A stretch of DNA of 64,000 nt from Paenibacillus algicola. GTDB lineage: Bacteria > Bacillota > Bacilli > Paenibacillales > Paenibacillaceae. The position numbers were made by a program, and so were the translations under genes. Of the stretch, positions 42,929 to 51,406 are shown piece after piece (within the stretch, counting starts at the first letter, position 1; each line of letters starts with the position of its first letter). The notes under the pieces were generated by a model. It saw only the letters and a list, made by a program, of their open reading frames with translations. It was not told the origin of the DNA and did no database searches. Location of the stretch: positions 2,228,501 to 2,292,500 of the forward strand of contig NZ_CP040396.1 of assembly GCF_005577435.1 (NCBI RefSeq). The letters run 5' to 3'.

Positions 42929-44314
42929 TTATTTTACCGTCTTATTGTAGGTTTCAATCTTGGACGTAATTTCTTTGGCAGCCTTGTCCAGAGCTTCTTG
43001 AGGGCTGCTTTGCCCGTTTAATACTTCTTCAATCGCTGTTTCGGTAATCTGTCTTGCCTCTGGGAACACGCCCATCACTGCGCCCTGAGTTGCCGCATTC
43101 GGCACCGTTTGATGCAGCTGGTCTACCGCGGTTTGAAACTGAGGATACTTCTTCAGGTTCTCTTTGACGCTGTCTTCCTCATACGCCTTGGTGTGCACCG
43201 GGAAGTAGCCGGTGTTAATATGCCACTCGGCCTGCGTAACCGGGTCCGCAAGATACTTCATGAACTCCCAGGCTGCTTTTGATTCCTCCTCGGATTTATT
43301 GTTCATGAGCCACAGGCTGGCTCCACCGATGATAACACCGCCTTCACCGGCGTCTGAAGGCTTCGGCAGGAAGCCTGTTCCGACTTCAAACTTGCCTTCG
43401 GCAGAGCTGACAATACCTCTCAAGGAAGCAGTAGAATCCAGCATCATCGCGATTTGGCCGGCCGCAAAGGCTTTTTTCGTGTCATCCGTTTTCCGGCCCA
43501 GGTTTAACAGAGATTGATCGTCCAGCATTTCCTTCCACCACTCAAGGGTGTTCACACCGGCTTCGCTATTTAGCTGAGATGCCGTTGCGGCTGAAGAACG
43601 GCCATTCCCATTGTTAAGAAGCTCCTGTCCCTGGTTCGCAAAGAACTGCTCCATGAACCAGCCGTAAATGGCAAAGGATGCTCCGGTTTGTCCACCTTGA
43701 GTCAGCTTCTTGGCAGCTTCAGCTACCTCTTCATACGTTTGAGGCGGGTTCTCAGGGTCAAGACCGGCTGCTTTAAAAGCATCCTTGTTGTAGTACAGAA
43801 TCGGGTTAGAGGAGTTAAAAGGCATAGAATACAGCTTGCCATCAAAGGTGTAATAGTTCTTGATATTCGGCTCCAGGCCTGAAATGTCATAGCCTTCAGC
43901 ATCCATAAAATCCTGAACAGGGCGGGTCGCTTGTGTATCCATCATAAAGCGGCTGCCGATTTCATACACCTGAATCATCGTGGGTCCGCTGTCCGAGCCA
44001 AGAGACGCCTTTAGCTTGTTCAAGCTCTCGTCATAGGTGCCCTGAAAAACGCCCTCCACTTCGATTCCATCCTGCTTCCCATTAAAATCTGCGATCAGCT
44101 TGTCTACCGCCTGTCCCAGCTCACCACTCATAGAATGCCACCATACGACCTTAACCGGAGTACTAGAGGTAGCTGCCGCTGCTTTAGCCGGTGGAGCCAG
44201 CGGCTCTTCACTGCCCCCTGCTCCGTTACTGCTGCACGCTGCGCTGACCAGCATGGTCCATGCCAGCAGCATGAGCGTCAGTGACCTTCTTCCATAGCCC
44301 TTCTTCATCTTCAT
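42929..44314 (-). CDS. Extracellular solute-binding lipoprotein, UgpB-like
   Basis: 461 residues. Lipobox SAAC (Cys 27), then a family-1 sugar-binding protein: VVWWHSMSGELGQAVDKLIADFN, MIQVYEIGSRFMMD, MPFNSSNPILYYNKDAF, GAFP-like FPEARQ near the end. Best fit is the glycerol-3-phosphate binding protein UgpB. GGGAGAG lies upstream; ATG 44314 or 44308 could be used. It is the last of three genes read leftwards (permease, permease, binding protein). No ATPase is encoded. Confidence 0.88.
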   Translation of the reverse strand: MKMKKGYGRRSLTLMLLAWTMLVSAACSSNGAGGSEEPLAPPAKAAAATSSTPVKVVWWHSMSGELGQAVDKLIADFNGKQDGIEVEGVFQGTYDESLNKLKASLGSDSGPTMIQVYEIGSRFMMDTQATRPVQDFMDAEGYDISGLEPNIKNYYTFDGKLYSMPFNSSNPILYYNKDAFKAAGLDPENPPQTYEEVAEAAKKLTQGGQTGASFAIYGWFMEQFFANQGQELLNNGNGRSSAATASQLNSEAGVNTLEWWKEMLDDQSLLNLGRKTDDTKKAFAAGQIAMMLDSTASLRGIVSSAEGKFEVGTGFLPKPSDAGEGGVIIGGASLWLMNNKSEEESKAAWEFMKYLADPVTQAEWHINTGYFPVHTKAYEEDSVKENLKKYPQFQTAVDQLHQTVPNAATQGAVMGVFPEARQITETAIEEVLNGQSSPQEALDKAAKEITSKIETYNKTVK

Positions 44315-44390
44315 AATCTCTCCCTTATGAGTTATTGAGCTTGCTATATCAGAAATTGAGCTGACTGAAGCTTCAGCTCAAGGCTGATTG

Positions 44391-45215
44391 TTAACCCTTC
44401 AGCGCTCCTGCCGTAATGCCGCGAATGAGAGGCTTCAAGCCTAAGGCGAGCAGCAGCAGGGAGGGAAGCAGCATGAGCAGCACACCGGAGAGAATCAGAT
44501 TCCAGGCATTCATCTCCTCAAATTGCAGCATGCCTACACCGATTTGCACCGTGCGCATCTCTTCGCGGTTGGTGGTCAGGAGGGGCCATAAATACATATT
44601 CCAGTGATTCAGAAAGGAATAGACACCCAGTGTCGCTATACCGGGCAGGGAAAGCGGAAGCGCCATGGTGATAAAGGTGCGAATATGTCCGCAGCCGTCA
44701 ACCCGCGCAGCCTCGAACAGCTCTTTGGGAAGCTGGAGAAAGGTTTGCCGCAGCAAAAAAGTGCCGAATGCGGTAGCCAGAAACGGAACGATCAGGCCGG
44801 GATAGGAATCCAGCCAGCCCCAGCTTTTGATCGTTAGATAATTCGGGATCATAATGACCTCCCAAGGAACCATCATCGTGGATAGAAACAGGCTGAAGAG
44901 CAGGGTTTTGCCTGGAAATCGCATAAAAGCAAACGCATAAGCTGCCAGACTTGATGTCACTATTTGTCCCAGCATAATGACCAGGGATACCCAGAAGCTG
45001 TTCGTAATAAAGCGAAGGACCGGTACGGTCTCTATAACCTTCATGTAATTATGTAAGCTGATGCTCTCTGGCAGTAAAGGAGGCGGATACACTGACGATT
45101 CGGCCTCGGTCATCATAGAAGAGGACAAAGTATACAGCAGCGGAAAAGTGATCAGAAGCGCGCATAGCACCAGCAGCACATAATTTAACGTAGAAGAAGC
45201 GATTTTTACGCTCAC
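44391..45215 (-). CDS. Sugar ABC permease, UgpE/MalG-like
   Basis: 274 residues with six membrane helices and the EAA loop EAARVDGCGHIRTFITMALPLSLPGI. TMMVPWEVIMIPNYLTIKSWGWLDSYPGLIVPF is typical of UgpE. It overlaps the upstream permease gene by 4 bp (ATGA). It forms the membrane channel together with the UgpA-like protein. Confidence 0.92.
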   Translation of the reverse strand: MSVKIASSTLNYVLLVLCALLITFPLLYTLSSSMMTEAESSVYPPPLLPESISLHNYMKVIETVPVLRFITNSFWVSLVIMLGQIVTSSLAAYAFAFMRFPGKTLLFSLFLSTMMVPWEVIMIPNYLTIKSWGWLDSYPGLIVPFLATAFGTFLLRQTFLQLPKELFEAARVDGCGHIRTFITMALPLSLPGIATLGVYSFLNHWNMYLWPLLTTNREEMRTVQIGVGMLQFEEMNAWNLILSGVLLMLLPSLLLLALGLKPLIRGITAGALKG

Positions 45216-46183
45216 TGATAATGCACCTTCCTCTCTACGAATTTAAATTGGAGCAGCGTCAGCAGCAAAATGATGACAAACAGGATCAGGGCCTGCGCAC
45301 TGCCGATACCGAAACGGAAATTGACGAATGCGTCTTGATAAATGTTAAATACAATCACATTCGTGCTGTTTATTGGACCGCCCTTCGTTAAAATATTAAT
45401 CTGGCCAAACGCCTGAAATGCTCCGATGATGGAAACGACCAGGGTAAAGAAAAGGGTAGGAGAAATTAGCGGCAGTGTGATACGGAAAAACGTTCTAAAG
45501 GGATCACTGCCATCGATCCGGGCGCTGTCAAAAATGTCCTCTGAAATGCCTTGAATCCCGCTCAGCATCAGGATGTAGTTAAAGCCTAGATTCATCCAAA
45601 CCGTCATAAGCGCGACCGAGAACATAGCCCAATCGGGATCTGTGAGCCACTGAACGGGTCCGATCCCTGCCAAGGAGAGTAAATAATTGAACATGCCCAT
45701 GGTCGGATGATAGAGGATCATCCAGATCATGGATCCTGTGCCGACGGAAACAGCCATAGGCAGGGAGAAGATAAACCGGAATATTTTCATCCCCTTTAGC
45801 GTATTGAAAGAGAGAACCGCCAGAATAAGAGCCGCCGCCATGGCGGTCGGTACGGTCATCAGCATAAACAGAAAGGTATTACTCAGACTCTTTACAAATA
45901 TATCGGCCGTCAGTATGTCCATAAAGTTGTCCATGCCGACAAAGACAGCGACTCTTCCTTGAGGATCCGTTAAAAATAAGCTCAGATATATGGATTTCAG
46001 CAGCGGATAAAACAAAAAGAGGCCGAACAGCACCAATGAAGGGGACAGCAACAAATAGGCGACCCAGCTGTCTTGCAGCCGCGGGTTTCGCAAGACACGG
46101 GCAGCGACCGGCTGACGTGTGCTGGGAGAGCGGGCCTCGGTGGCTGCAGTTCCGGGAGGTGAAAGCAGCAGATCTTTGTCCAT
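45212..46183 (-). CDS. Sugar ABC permease, UgpA/MalF-like
   Basis: 323 residues: a cytosolic, Pro/Arg-rich N-terminus (about 1-38), then six membrane helices with the EAA-type loop DSARIDGSDPFRTFFRITLPLISPTL. First gene of the leftward importer operon. GAGAGGAC lies upstream of the ATG. The 191-bp divergent gap to cwlJ must hold both promoters. A UgpC- or MsmX-type ATPase elsewhere is needed. Confidence 0.9.
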   Translation of the reverse strand: MDKDLLLSPPGTAATEARSPSTRQPVAARVLRNPRLQDSWVAYLLLSPSLVLFGLFLFYPLLKSIYLSLFLTDPQGRVAVFVGMDNFMDILTADIFVKSLSNTFLFMLMTVPTAMAAALILAVLSFNTLKGMKIFRFIFSLPMAVSVGTGSMIWMILYHPTMGMFNYLLSLAGIGPVQWLTDPDWAMFSVALMTVWMNLGFNYILMLSGIQGISEDIFDSARIDGSDPFRTFFRITLPLISPTLFFTLVVSIIGAFQAFGQINILTKGGPINSTNVIVFNIYQDAFVNFRFGIGSAQALILFVIILLLTLLQFKFVERKVHYQ

Positions 46184-46304
46184 ATTTTCTTTAGTCCTCT
46201 CTATCAGGTTTAGGCTTACAGATCAAAGTATAGAAAGAGGATGTTAAATAAAATGGATGAATTTGTAATGAAAGAGTAATTTTTTTGCAATCATAAAATT
46301 TATT

Positions 46305-46334
46305 GTCACATTTCTGGGCGAATGCACATACGAT
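46305..46334 (+). promoter_or_regulatory. Sigma-E-like sporulation promoter for cwlJ-gerQ
   Basis: GTCACATT, 14 bp, then CATACGAT, close to the sigma-E consensus (-35 GHATATT-like, -10 CATACA-T). cwlJ and gerQ are sigma-E dependent in B. subtilis. Confidence 0.65.
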
Positions 46335-46374
46335 ACGTTGTGCAATTAATGTGCGGTAGGAAGGAGGAGCCATC

Positions 46375-46797
46375 ATGGCGGTCATCAATACCAACTCATC
46401 TGATGTCGATTTATTGGCTAGGCTGATTCGGGCTGAGGCTGAAGGAGACGGGGAGCAGGGGATGCTGATGGTTGGAAATGTCGGTGTGAACCGCATCCTG
46501 TCCAATTGCCTGGACTTCAAGGGAATTCGCAGCATGAATGACATGGTGTATCAAAGCCCTGGAGGGTTCGAGGCAACACAGAAGGGCTACTTTTATCAAA
46601 AGGCAAGAGAGCGCGACCGCAGGCTGGCCCGCCGCGTCATTGCCGGCGAACGCGTCTGGCCTGCAAGCAACGCGCTCTGGTTCTTCCGGCCTGCCGGAGG
46701 CTGTCCGGCGACCTGGTACAATCAGCAGAACACAGGACGCTATAAAGCTCACTGCTTCTTCAGGCCGACAGCGGCCGATTGTCCGTCCGTGTATTAA
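46375..46797 (+). CDS. cwlJ: Spore cortex-lytic enzyme CwlJ
   Basis: 140 residues, the length of CwlJ, with no signal peptide. The hydrolase_2 domain covers nearly all of it: LLARLIRAEAEGDGEQGMLMVGNVGVNRI (catalytic Glu region), FYQKARERDRRLARRVIAGERVWPASNALWFFRP and a Cys-containing C-terminus. CwlJ is made in the mother cell, placed in the coat, and degrades cortex peptidoglycan on Ca-DPA release. GGAAGGAGGAG precedes the ATG. It is followed 30 bp later by gerQ, its known partner. Confidence 0.95.
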   Translation: MAVINTNSSDVDLLARLIRAEAEGDGEQGMLMVGNVGVNRILSNCLDFKGIRSMNDMVYQSPGGFEATQKGYFYQKARERDRRLARRVIAGERVWPASNALWFFRPAGGCPATWYNQQNTGRYKAHCFFRPTAADCPSVY

Positions 46798-46827
46798 AAC
46801 TTAAGAAGTACGAGGAGGAAAATACTT

Positions 46828-47358
46828 ATGATGAATTTCGGCGTCCCTTCAAATCCGGTAATTGGCAACGGCAACGGCTATCCAGGCTTATCCCAGCAAT
46901 CTCAGCGCGGAGCTGCACCCGGATACAGCGCAAACGTACCGCCGCAAATGACTGGAGGCGCAGGCTATACGGCGAATGTTCCTCAGCAGGCTATGGGCTC
47001 CAAAGGGTATTCTGCGAATGTACCGCCTCAAGTCATGAGCGGCGCAACCATGACTCCGAGCGGCCAAGTGCTGCCCACGCCGCAGTTCGAGCAGTCCTAC
47101 ATCGAGAATATTCTGCGTTTGAATCTTGGAAAGCAAGCGACCTTCTACATGACTTATGAGAACAACTCCCAGTGGAACGCCAAAATTTTTACAGGTGTCA
47201 TCGAAGCAGCGGGGCGGGACCACATCGTCATCTCCGAGCGTCAGAGCGGTCGGCGCTTGATCCTGCTCATGGTAAATCTGGATTATGTCGTGTTTGATGA
47301 GCCGCTGAATTATCAATATCCCGGCGTCATTGGGAATCCGCCGCCTACAGGGCGTTAA
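46828..47358 (+). CDS. gerQ: Spore coat protein GerQ
   Basis: 176 residues. The C-terminal half (FEQSYIENILRLNLGKQATFYMTYENNSQWNAKIFTGVIEAAGRDHIVISERQSGRRLILLMVNLDYVVFDEPLNY) is the GerQ domain. GerQ is a transglutaminase-crosslinked inner coat protein needed to localise CwlJ. The N-terminal half is low-complexity, with three repeats of the unit GY(S/T)ANVPPQ at about 17-residue spacing, probable crosslinking or assembly repeats. GAGGAGG lies upstream; the start is one of two adjacent ATGs. A terminator follows. Confidence 0.94.
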   Translation: MMNFGVPSNPVIGNGNGYPGLSQQSQRGAAPGYSANVPPQMTGGAGYTANVPQQAMGSKGYSANVPPQVMSGATMTPSGQVLPTPQFEQSYIENILRLNLGKQATFYMTYENNSQWNAKIFTGVIEAAGRDHIVISERQSGRRLILLMVNLDYVVFDEPLNYQYPGVIGNPPPTGR

Positions 47359-47379
47359 TCCATAATCGTCTTGGCCCGG

Positions 47380-47426
47380 ACACCGGCCTGTACAGCTTAG
47401 CCGCGGTGCATGCCGGTGTTTTTTTA
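47380..47426 (+). terminator. Intrinsic terminator of cwlJ-gerQ
   Basis: ACACCGGC and GCCGGTGT arms with a long loop, then seven T. Confidence 0.85.
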
Positions 47427-47429
47427 CTC

Positions 47430-47724
47430 CAGGGTGCAGAATCAGGCGAAATCAAGAGATATCGGGTTTATGCTTGCAAAACAGCCTGTAACATCTGAAG
47501 ATGTTGTCATCACATTCAATTTGACTGTCAAAAGGTTAGCTATATAATTAATGATATAGGATAGTAACCCTTGAATCTTGAGAGGAGATGAGCCCGTTGG
47601 GAAGTTGAAGCTGAATCTGATGACAGAGATGACGTCGTATCCCGAGTTGGCAACACACATTTTTAATTACCGAAGGAGGTGTTCCTATTCGCCTTAGAGC
47701 CACATCCGGCGGATAGGAGAACAT
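47430..47724 (+). other. Long leader region before the CNNM/CorC gene
   Basis: A 295-bp stretch with the promoter-like AT-rich part at about 47515-47565 and then GC-rich, purine-rich sequence up to the AGGAG at 47715. CCCGTTGGGA and TCCCGAGTTGG could pair imperfectly. I could not fit M-box, ykoY or other riboswitch consensus sequences by eye, but an mRNA leader of about 160 nt before an ion-transport-type gene deserves folding. Confidence 0.3.
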
Positions 47725-49047
47725 TTGAGTGACCCCTTACCGAGTCTAATAGGTTTATCCTTGGTTATGATTTTGGTATTTTTGAACGGTTTTTTTGTAA
47801 CTGCAGAAATTGCATTTCTGAAGGTGAAAGGCAGCCGGATTGACGCATTAGCGGAAGAAGGCCATCGTAAAGCAAGACAGGCGCAGCGAATCCTGCGCAA
47901 TCTGGACCCGTATCTGATCTCCTGTCAGCTGGGCATTACGTTATCGACCCTGGCACTTGGCTTTGTGGGAGAGCAGACGCTAGCGGGCATGCTTGCCCCT
48001 TTGATGTCAGCGACTGGCTGGAGCACCGGGGTACTTCACACTATTTCTATACTGATTACCTTCGCATTCATTGCAATCATGCATATGATCTTTGGTGAAT
48101 TGGCACCTAAAACCGTAGCCGTGCGCAAGGCAGAAACCATGACACTGCATACCGCCAACTTGATCCGTGGGTTTTATGTACTGACCTACCCCGTGATCTG
48201 GCTGGTGAACGGAGTGTCGAATGTGCTGCTGCGTGTATTTCGGATGACGCCCGTCGTGGAGAAGGGAGCGGTTCATACGGAAGAGGAAATTCTCGATCTT
48301 ATGAAGGAGAGCAGCGAGGTAGGTCTCATTAATGATACCGAGCTTGCTCTGGTGGACAATATTTTCGAATTTGCAGACACCACAGCCAGAGAGATCATGA
48401 TTCCGAGAACCGATATGATCTGCTTGTATACCAACCTGTCGATGGAAGAAAATCTGGATATTGCGCTGAATAACATGCGCACCCGTTATCCGATCTGTGA
48501 AGAGGATAAAGACCATATATCCGGCTTCATTCATATCAAGGATTTAATGAGGGGACATATCGGAGATCAGCTCACCCTGATCCGCCCAATCATTGCCGTG
48601 CCGGAATCCATCAAAATCAGTGAGCTGCTGAAACGGATGCAGCGTTCCAAGACCCAGATTGCCATTCTTATTGATGAGTATGGCGGAACCTCGGGGCTGG
48701 TCACGATGGAGGATATCATGGAAGAGATTGTCGGGGAAATTCAAGATGAATTTGACCAGGAACGACAAGGGATTGAAGTGATATCAGAGGACGAGTACTC
48801 TATTGACGGCTTGATGCTAATTGAAGAAATAAACGGCCATTTCGGCCTGAACGTAGATACAGAAGATTATGATACGATTGGCGGCTGGCTATCATCCAAG
48901 CTTGAAGCTGTAGTGCCTCAAGTCGGTCAATCGTATGCGTTTGAGCATGTGCTGCTCGTCGTTGAGGAGTATGACCATAAGCGAATATCACGGATTCGAC
49001 TGATCCAGCAGGGCCATATGGAACTGCTGGAAGCCGGCGCATCTTAG
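47725..49047 (+). CDS. CNNM/CorC (hemolysin C) family membrane protein
   Basis: 440 residues: an N-terminal DUF21/CNNM domain with four membrane helices (about 1-190), then a CBS pair (about 205-330; IMIPRTDMICLYTNLSMEE, ILIDEYGGTSGLVTMEDIMEEIVGEIQDEFD) and a CorC_HlyC transporter-associated domain (about 345-430; DTIGGWLSSKLEAVVPQVGQ). Family members affect Mg or Co handling. The start is TTG at 47725, 5 bp after AGGAG. It has a long untranslated leader. Confidence 0.92.
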   Translation: MSDPLPSLIGLSLVMILVFLNGFFVTAEIAFLKVKGSRIDALAEEGHRKARQAQRILRNLDPYLISCQLGITLSTLALGFVGEQTLAGMLAPLMSATGWSTGVLHTISILITFAFIAIMHMIFGELAPKTVAVRKAETMTLHTANLIRGFYVLTYPVIWLVNGVSNVLLRVFRMTPVVEKGAVHTEEEILDLMKESSEVGLINDTELALVDNIFEFADTTAREIMIPRTDMICLYTNLSMEENLDIALNNMRTRYPICEEDKDHISGFIHIKDLMRGHIGDQLTLIRPIIAVPESIKISELLKRMQRSKTQIAILIDEYGGTSGLVTMEDIMEEIVGEIQDEFDQERQGIEVISEDEYSIDGLMLIEEINGHFGLNVDTEDYDTIGGWLSSKLEAVVPQVGQSYAFEHVLLVVEEYDHKRISRIRLIQQGHMELLEAGAS

Positions 49048-49052
49048 TTTCT

Positions 49053-49086
49053 AATAAAACCAGCGAAATATTTCGCTGGTTTTATT
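49053..49086 (+). terminator. Intrinsic terminator
   Basis: AATAAAACCAGCGAAA and TTTCGCTGGTTTTATT: a perfect stem with a T tail. Confidence 0.92.
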
Positions 49087-49179
49087 ATTTTCCATGTCAT
49101 AAATGCAAAATATTTCAAGGAATATACAAGGAGGTCGTGCTAGAATATGGATCGAAAATAAAATAAAGGGTAAGGTGAT

Positions 49180-49677
49180 ATGATGTTGAAATTGTTCAAG
49201 CCTGCTAAAATTACATCTATGTTTGCCGCAGCATGTGCCCTTAGCTTGACCCTCGCTTCTGGCGTTTATGCCGACACTTCTTTGGAGAGCGCCAACAAAG
49301 AGCCTCGTGCTTTAACGGCTCCGCCTCCAGTAGAAATGAACATCAACGCCGCCAACTCCAGCACCATGTACATAACCTCGATTGGGGCATCGCTGCAGCG
49401 ATACGGCTCCATTCAATTCCAGCTTAATGGTTCAACCAGCTCCAGCACGGTCGTCGACAGCATCGGAGTTAACTTTATATTGCAGCGCTGGACAGGCTCT
49501 GCCTGGGTAGACAGCGGTACCAGCTCCGGACAATCTAACAATGCAGCATTCTATAACGACAACCGAATATTCAGCGCCACTACAGGCTACTACTACCGAG
49601 GCAAAACGATTCACTGGGTGAGAAAAGGTACTTTCTATGAGGAAACGCTGAATTACACCGAGACAATTCTCCGCTAA
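49180..49677 (+). CDS. Secreted small protein, DUF6147-like
   Basis: 165 residues. Signal peptide about 1-31 (LASGVYA then DT). The mature part is Ser/Thr/Asn-rich and beta-strand-like (TMYITSIGASLQRYGSIQFQLNGSTSSSTVVDSIGVNFILQRWTGSAWVDSG, YYYRGKTIHWVRKGTFYEETLNYTETI). It matches secreted hypothetical proteins common in Bacilli and Clostridia (DUF6147). No Cys. AAAGGGTAAGGTG precedes the ATG. Monocistronic. The function is unknown. Confidence 0.68.
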   Translation: MMLKLFKPAKITSMFAAACALSLTLASGVYADTSLESANKEPRALTAPPPVEMNINAANSSTMYITSIGASLQRYGSIQFQLNGSTSSSTVVDSIGVNFILQRWTGSAWVDSGTSSGQSNNAAFYNDNRIFSATTGYYYRGKTIHWVRKGTFYEETLNYTETILR

Positions 49678-49692
49678 CTTAAATCATTTTTC

Positions 49693-49959
49693 AAGGGGCT
49701 GTCCCAAAAGATCTAGGGTCTTGCGGGATGGCCTCGTTTATTGTTGCGAGATGCTTCGTGGCCTGACAAAAGTAAGCCTTAAGGTCGGATGGTTTTCGCT
49801 TGCCTTAATTTGCTCAAGAAGGCGGCAATAGACCAAAATAAAGACATGGCGGTGCTGGGATAACCTCCCCAGGCATCGCCATGTCTTTATTTCAGAACTA
49901 ATTTTTCAAAAAGGGAACTGTCTCGGCATTCAAAAAACTACTTTTGGGGACAGCTTCTT
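49693..49959. mobile_element. MITE-like element with inverted ends
   Basis: About 267 bp bounded by AAGGGGCTGTCCCAAAAG on the left and the near-inverse CTTTTGGGGACAGCTTCTT on the right; GGGxCTGTCCCAAAA ends are typical of IS1182- and IS5-like elements. There is no transposase ORF. Inside lies a perfect 16-bp stem (49836-49851 with 49877-49892, starting AAATAAAGACATGGCG) and a third end-like copy at 49910. It fills the 303-bp gap between two genes. Confidence 0.6.
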
Positions 49960-49980
49960 ACTGTCAAGCTATACTTTTCT

Positions 49981-50838
49981 TTAGCGCTGCATGCCATCCG
50001 CAATAGCAATGAGCTCTTCCCGGGTAACGGGGGCGGTAATGAGTGTGCGAACATTGTTGTCTACGAAATCCAGTTGATTATAGCCGGTCGAGGTTTCTTT
50101 AATCTGTGCTGTCACCCCTGAAGCTAACGTAATTTCGCTCAGTTCTCCGAGCACACCAATGCTAACCTTCTTGCCATCTGACAAATCATAGAAGTCGAAC
50201 GTTAAGCGATCACCCTGATCGTTGGTGTAGACCATAGTCAGCATGCCAATCGGATCGTCTCTCTTCACCACATGAGGCAAGGCCTCTTCGTAACGGTAGC
50301 CGTCTGGAATATATCCCAGCTCTGGCATCGCAAAGGTCAGCTTTTCTTGAATTTCGTCCCAGGTGTAAGTCGTATTGTCGACTTCAGGAATCGTAACCTG
50401 GCCTTCATTCGGATGTAATTGCGCGGGCTCATCGTCCCTGTAGTCTGGAGGTGGTAACGTCTTGGCCTTGGACTCATTCTCGCTGACCGGTTCATCTCGC
50501 CCGGATACAATGGTAATAATCCCATCGCCCCAATCCTTAACCTGCTGGTAGAGCGGGGAGATTGCCTGGGTCACAGCAGGAGGCGAGAAGATAATCGCCC
50601 CACCGGCGATGGAAGCCGCGATAATGCCTGCAATCTGATACCTCTTAACACGCTTTCTTACTTTATGCTGCTGATCTAGCTGCTGCTTTACCTTCTGCCA
50701 GGATTCCACTTTAGATGTCGGGACGGGGTAGGGGGAATCCATCTTGGATGCGGCCGACTCGAAGGCCTCGTCAAACGCCTTGTCAAACGCCTCATCAAAT
50801 GCCGGGTCAAATCCATCTTCAAATTTTTCGTTGCTCAT
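49981..50838 (-). CDS. Anti-sigma-like membrane protein with DUF4367
   Basis: About 285 residues. A cytosolic N-terminus with the short repeat FD(P/E/K)AFDEAF (about residues 10-30), a single membrane helix (about 70-90; IAGIIAASIAGGAIIF), a Pro/Glu linker, and an extracytoplasmic DUF4367 domain (about 160-285; LTFAMPELGYIPDGYRYEE, LDFVDNNVRTLITAPVTREEL). Its start overlaps the sigma gene by 20 bp, the usual sigma/anti-sigma layout. GGGGTG lies just before ATG 50838. The signal is unknown. Confidence 0.82.
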   Translation of the reverse strand: MSNEKFEDGFDPAFDEAFDKAFDEAFESAASKMDSPYPVPTSKVESWQKVKQQLDQQHKVRKRVKRYQIAGIIAASIAGGAIIFSPPAVTQAISPLYQQVKDWGDGIITIVSGRDEPVSENESKAKTLPPPDYRDDEPAQLHPNEGQVTIPEVDNTTYTWDEIQEKLTFAMPELGYIPDGYRYEEALPHVVKRDDPIGMLTMVYTNDQGDRLTFDFYDLSDGKKVSIGVLGELSEITLASGVTAQIKETSTGYNQLDFVDNNVRTLITAPVTREELIAIADGMQR

Positions 50839-51406
50839 CAAAAACACCCCATTCCCTGTTCAGCTTCTTCTTCACGGATTCCCTGGCGCGATAAAGCCGC
50901 TGCTTCACGATCTCTTCCTTCGTATTTAGCACATCGGCAATTTCCTTATAAGACAATCCGTGCTTCCAGCGATACTCAATCAGAAGTCGGTACTCCGGCT
51001 TCATCTCCTCCAGGTATGCTGCAATCGATTCTTCCATCAGCTTCGATTCCACCTGGTGCTCCACATTATTAGAGGTAGGCAGCACCGCTTCTTCACTAAT
51101 ATAAACACGGTCAACATCCAGTTGGTTACGGCTGTTTTTGTTTTTTCTCAAAAAATTCATGGTTGAATTTTTGACTACTACACGCAGCCAGGCTTTTAGC
51201 TTGCCTTCATTCTCAAATTCCGGCTTATGGGTGATGACTTTAATAAATGATTCCTGAATAATATCCTCAACCGCTGCATGATCTCGTACAATATACATGA
51301 TCTGTCCGTATACCAGATCATAAAATTCATAATAAATTTCTTCCTGTAAGGCTTCATTTATATTCTCAAATTCTGCTGCTAACAACAGCTGAAGACGATT
51401 AGACAC
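50819..51406 (-). CDS. ECF-type RNA polymerase sigma factor
   Basis: 195 residues. Region 2 (YYEFYDLVYGQIMYIVRDHAAVEDIIQESFIKVITHKPEFENEGKLKAWLRVVVKN) and region 4 (YRLLIEYRWKHGLSYKEIADVLNTKEEIVKQRLYRARESVKKKL) with a helix-turn-helix mark a sigma-70 ECF protein. GTG 51406 has GGAGAGGAG 6 bp upstream and is preferred to ATG 51430. On the minus strand upstream there is TGAAAC (51535-51540) and TTGACA (51521-51526), so either ECF autoregulation or a sigma-A promoter is possible. Paired with the DUF4367 anti-sigma-like gene. Confidence 0.9.
   Translation of the reverse strand: MSNRLQLLLAAEFENINEALQEEIYYEFYDLVYGQIMYIVRDHAAVEDIIQESFIKVITHKPEFENEGKLKAWLRVVVKNSTMNFLRKNKNSRNQLDVDRVYISEEAVLPTSNNVEHQVESKLMEESIAAYLEEMKPEYRLLIEYRWKHGLSYKEIADVLNTKEEIVKQRLYRARESVKKKLNREWGVFDEQRKI

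Noticed and set aside
46191..46544. 117-codon minus-strand frame over the cwlJ start
   Set aside because: It covers the cwlJ promoter and 5' end in antisense, with no ribosome site or known domain; an artefact of an open frame.
46915..47050. Short regular repeats that might suggest a CRISPR or tandem repeat array
   Set aside because: They are in-frame coding repeats (GYSANVPPQ type) within gerQ; no spacers and no cas genes anywhere in the window.
47540..47720. M-box or yybP-ykoY riboswitch before the CNNM/CorC gene
   Set aside because: The conserved cores of these classes are not visible. Kept as an unexplained leader instead.
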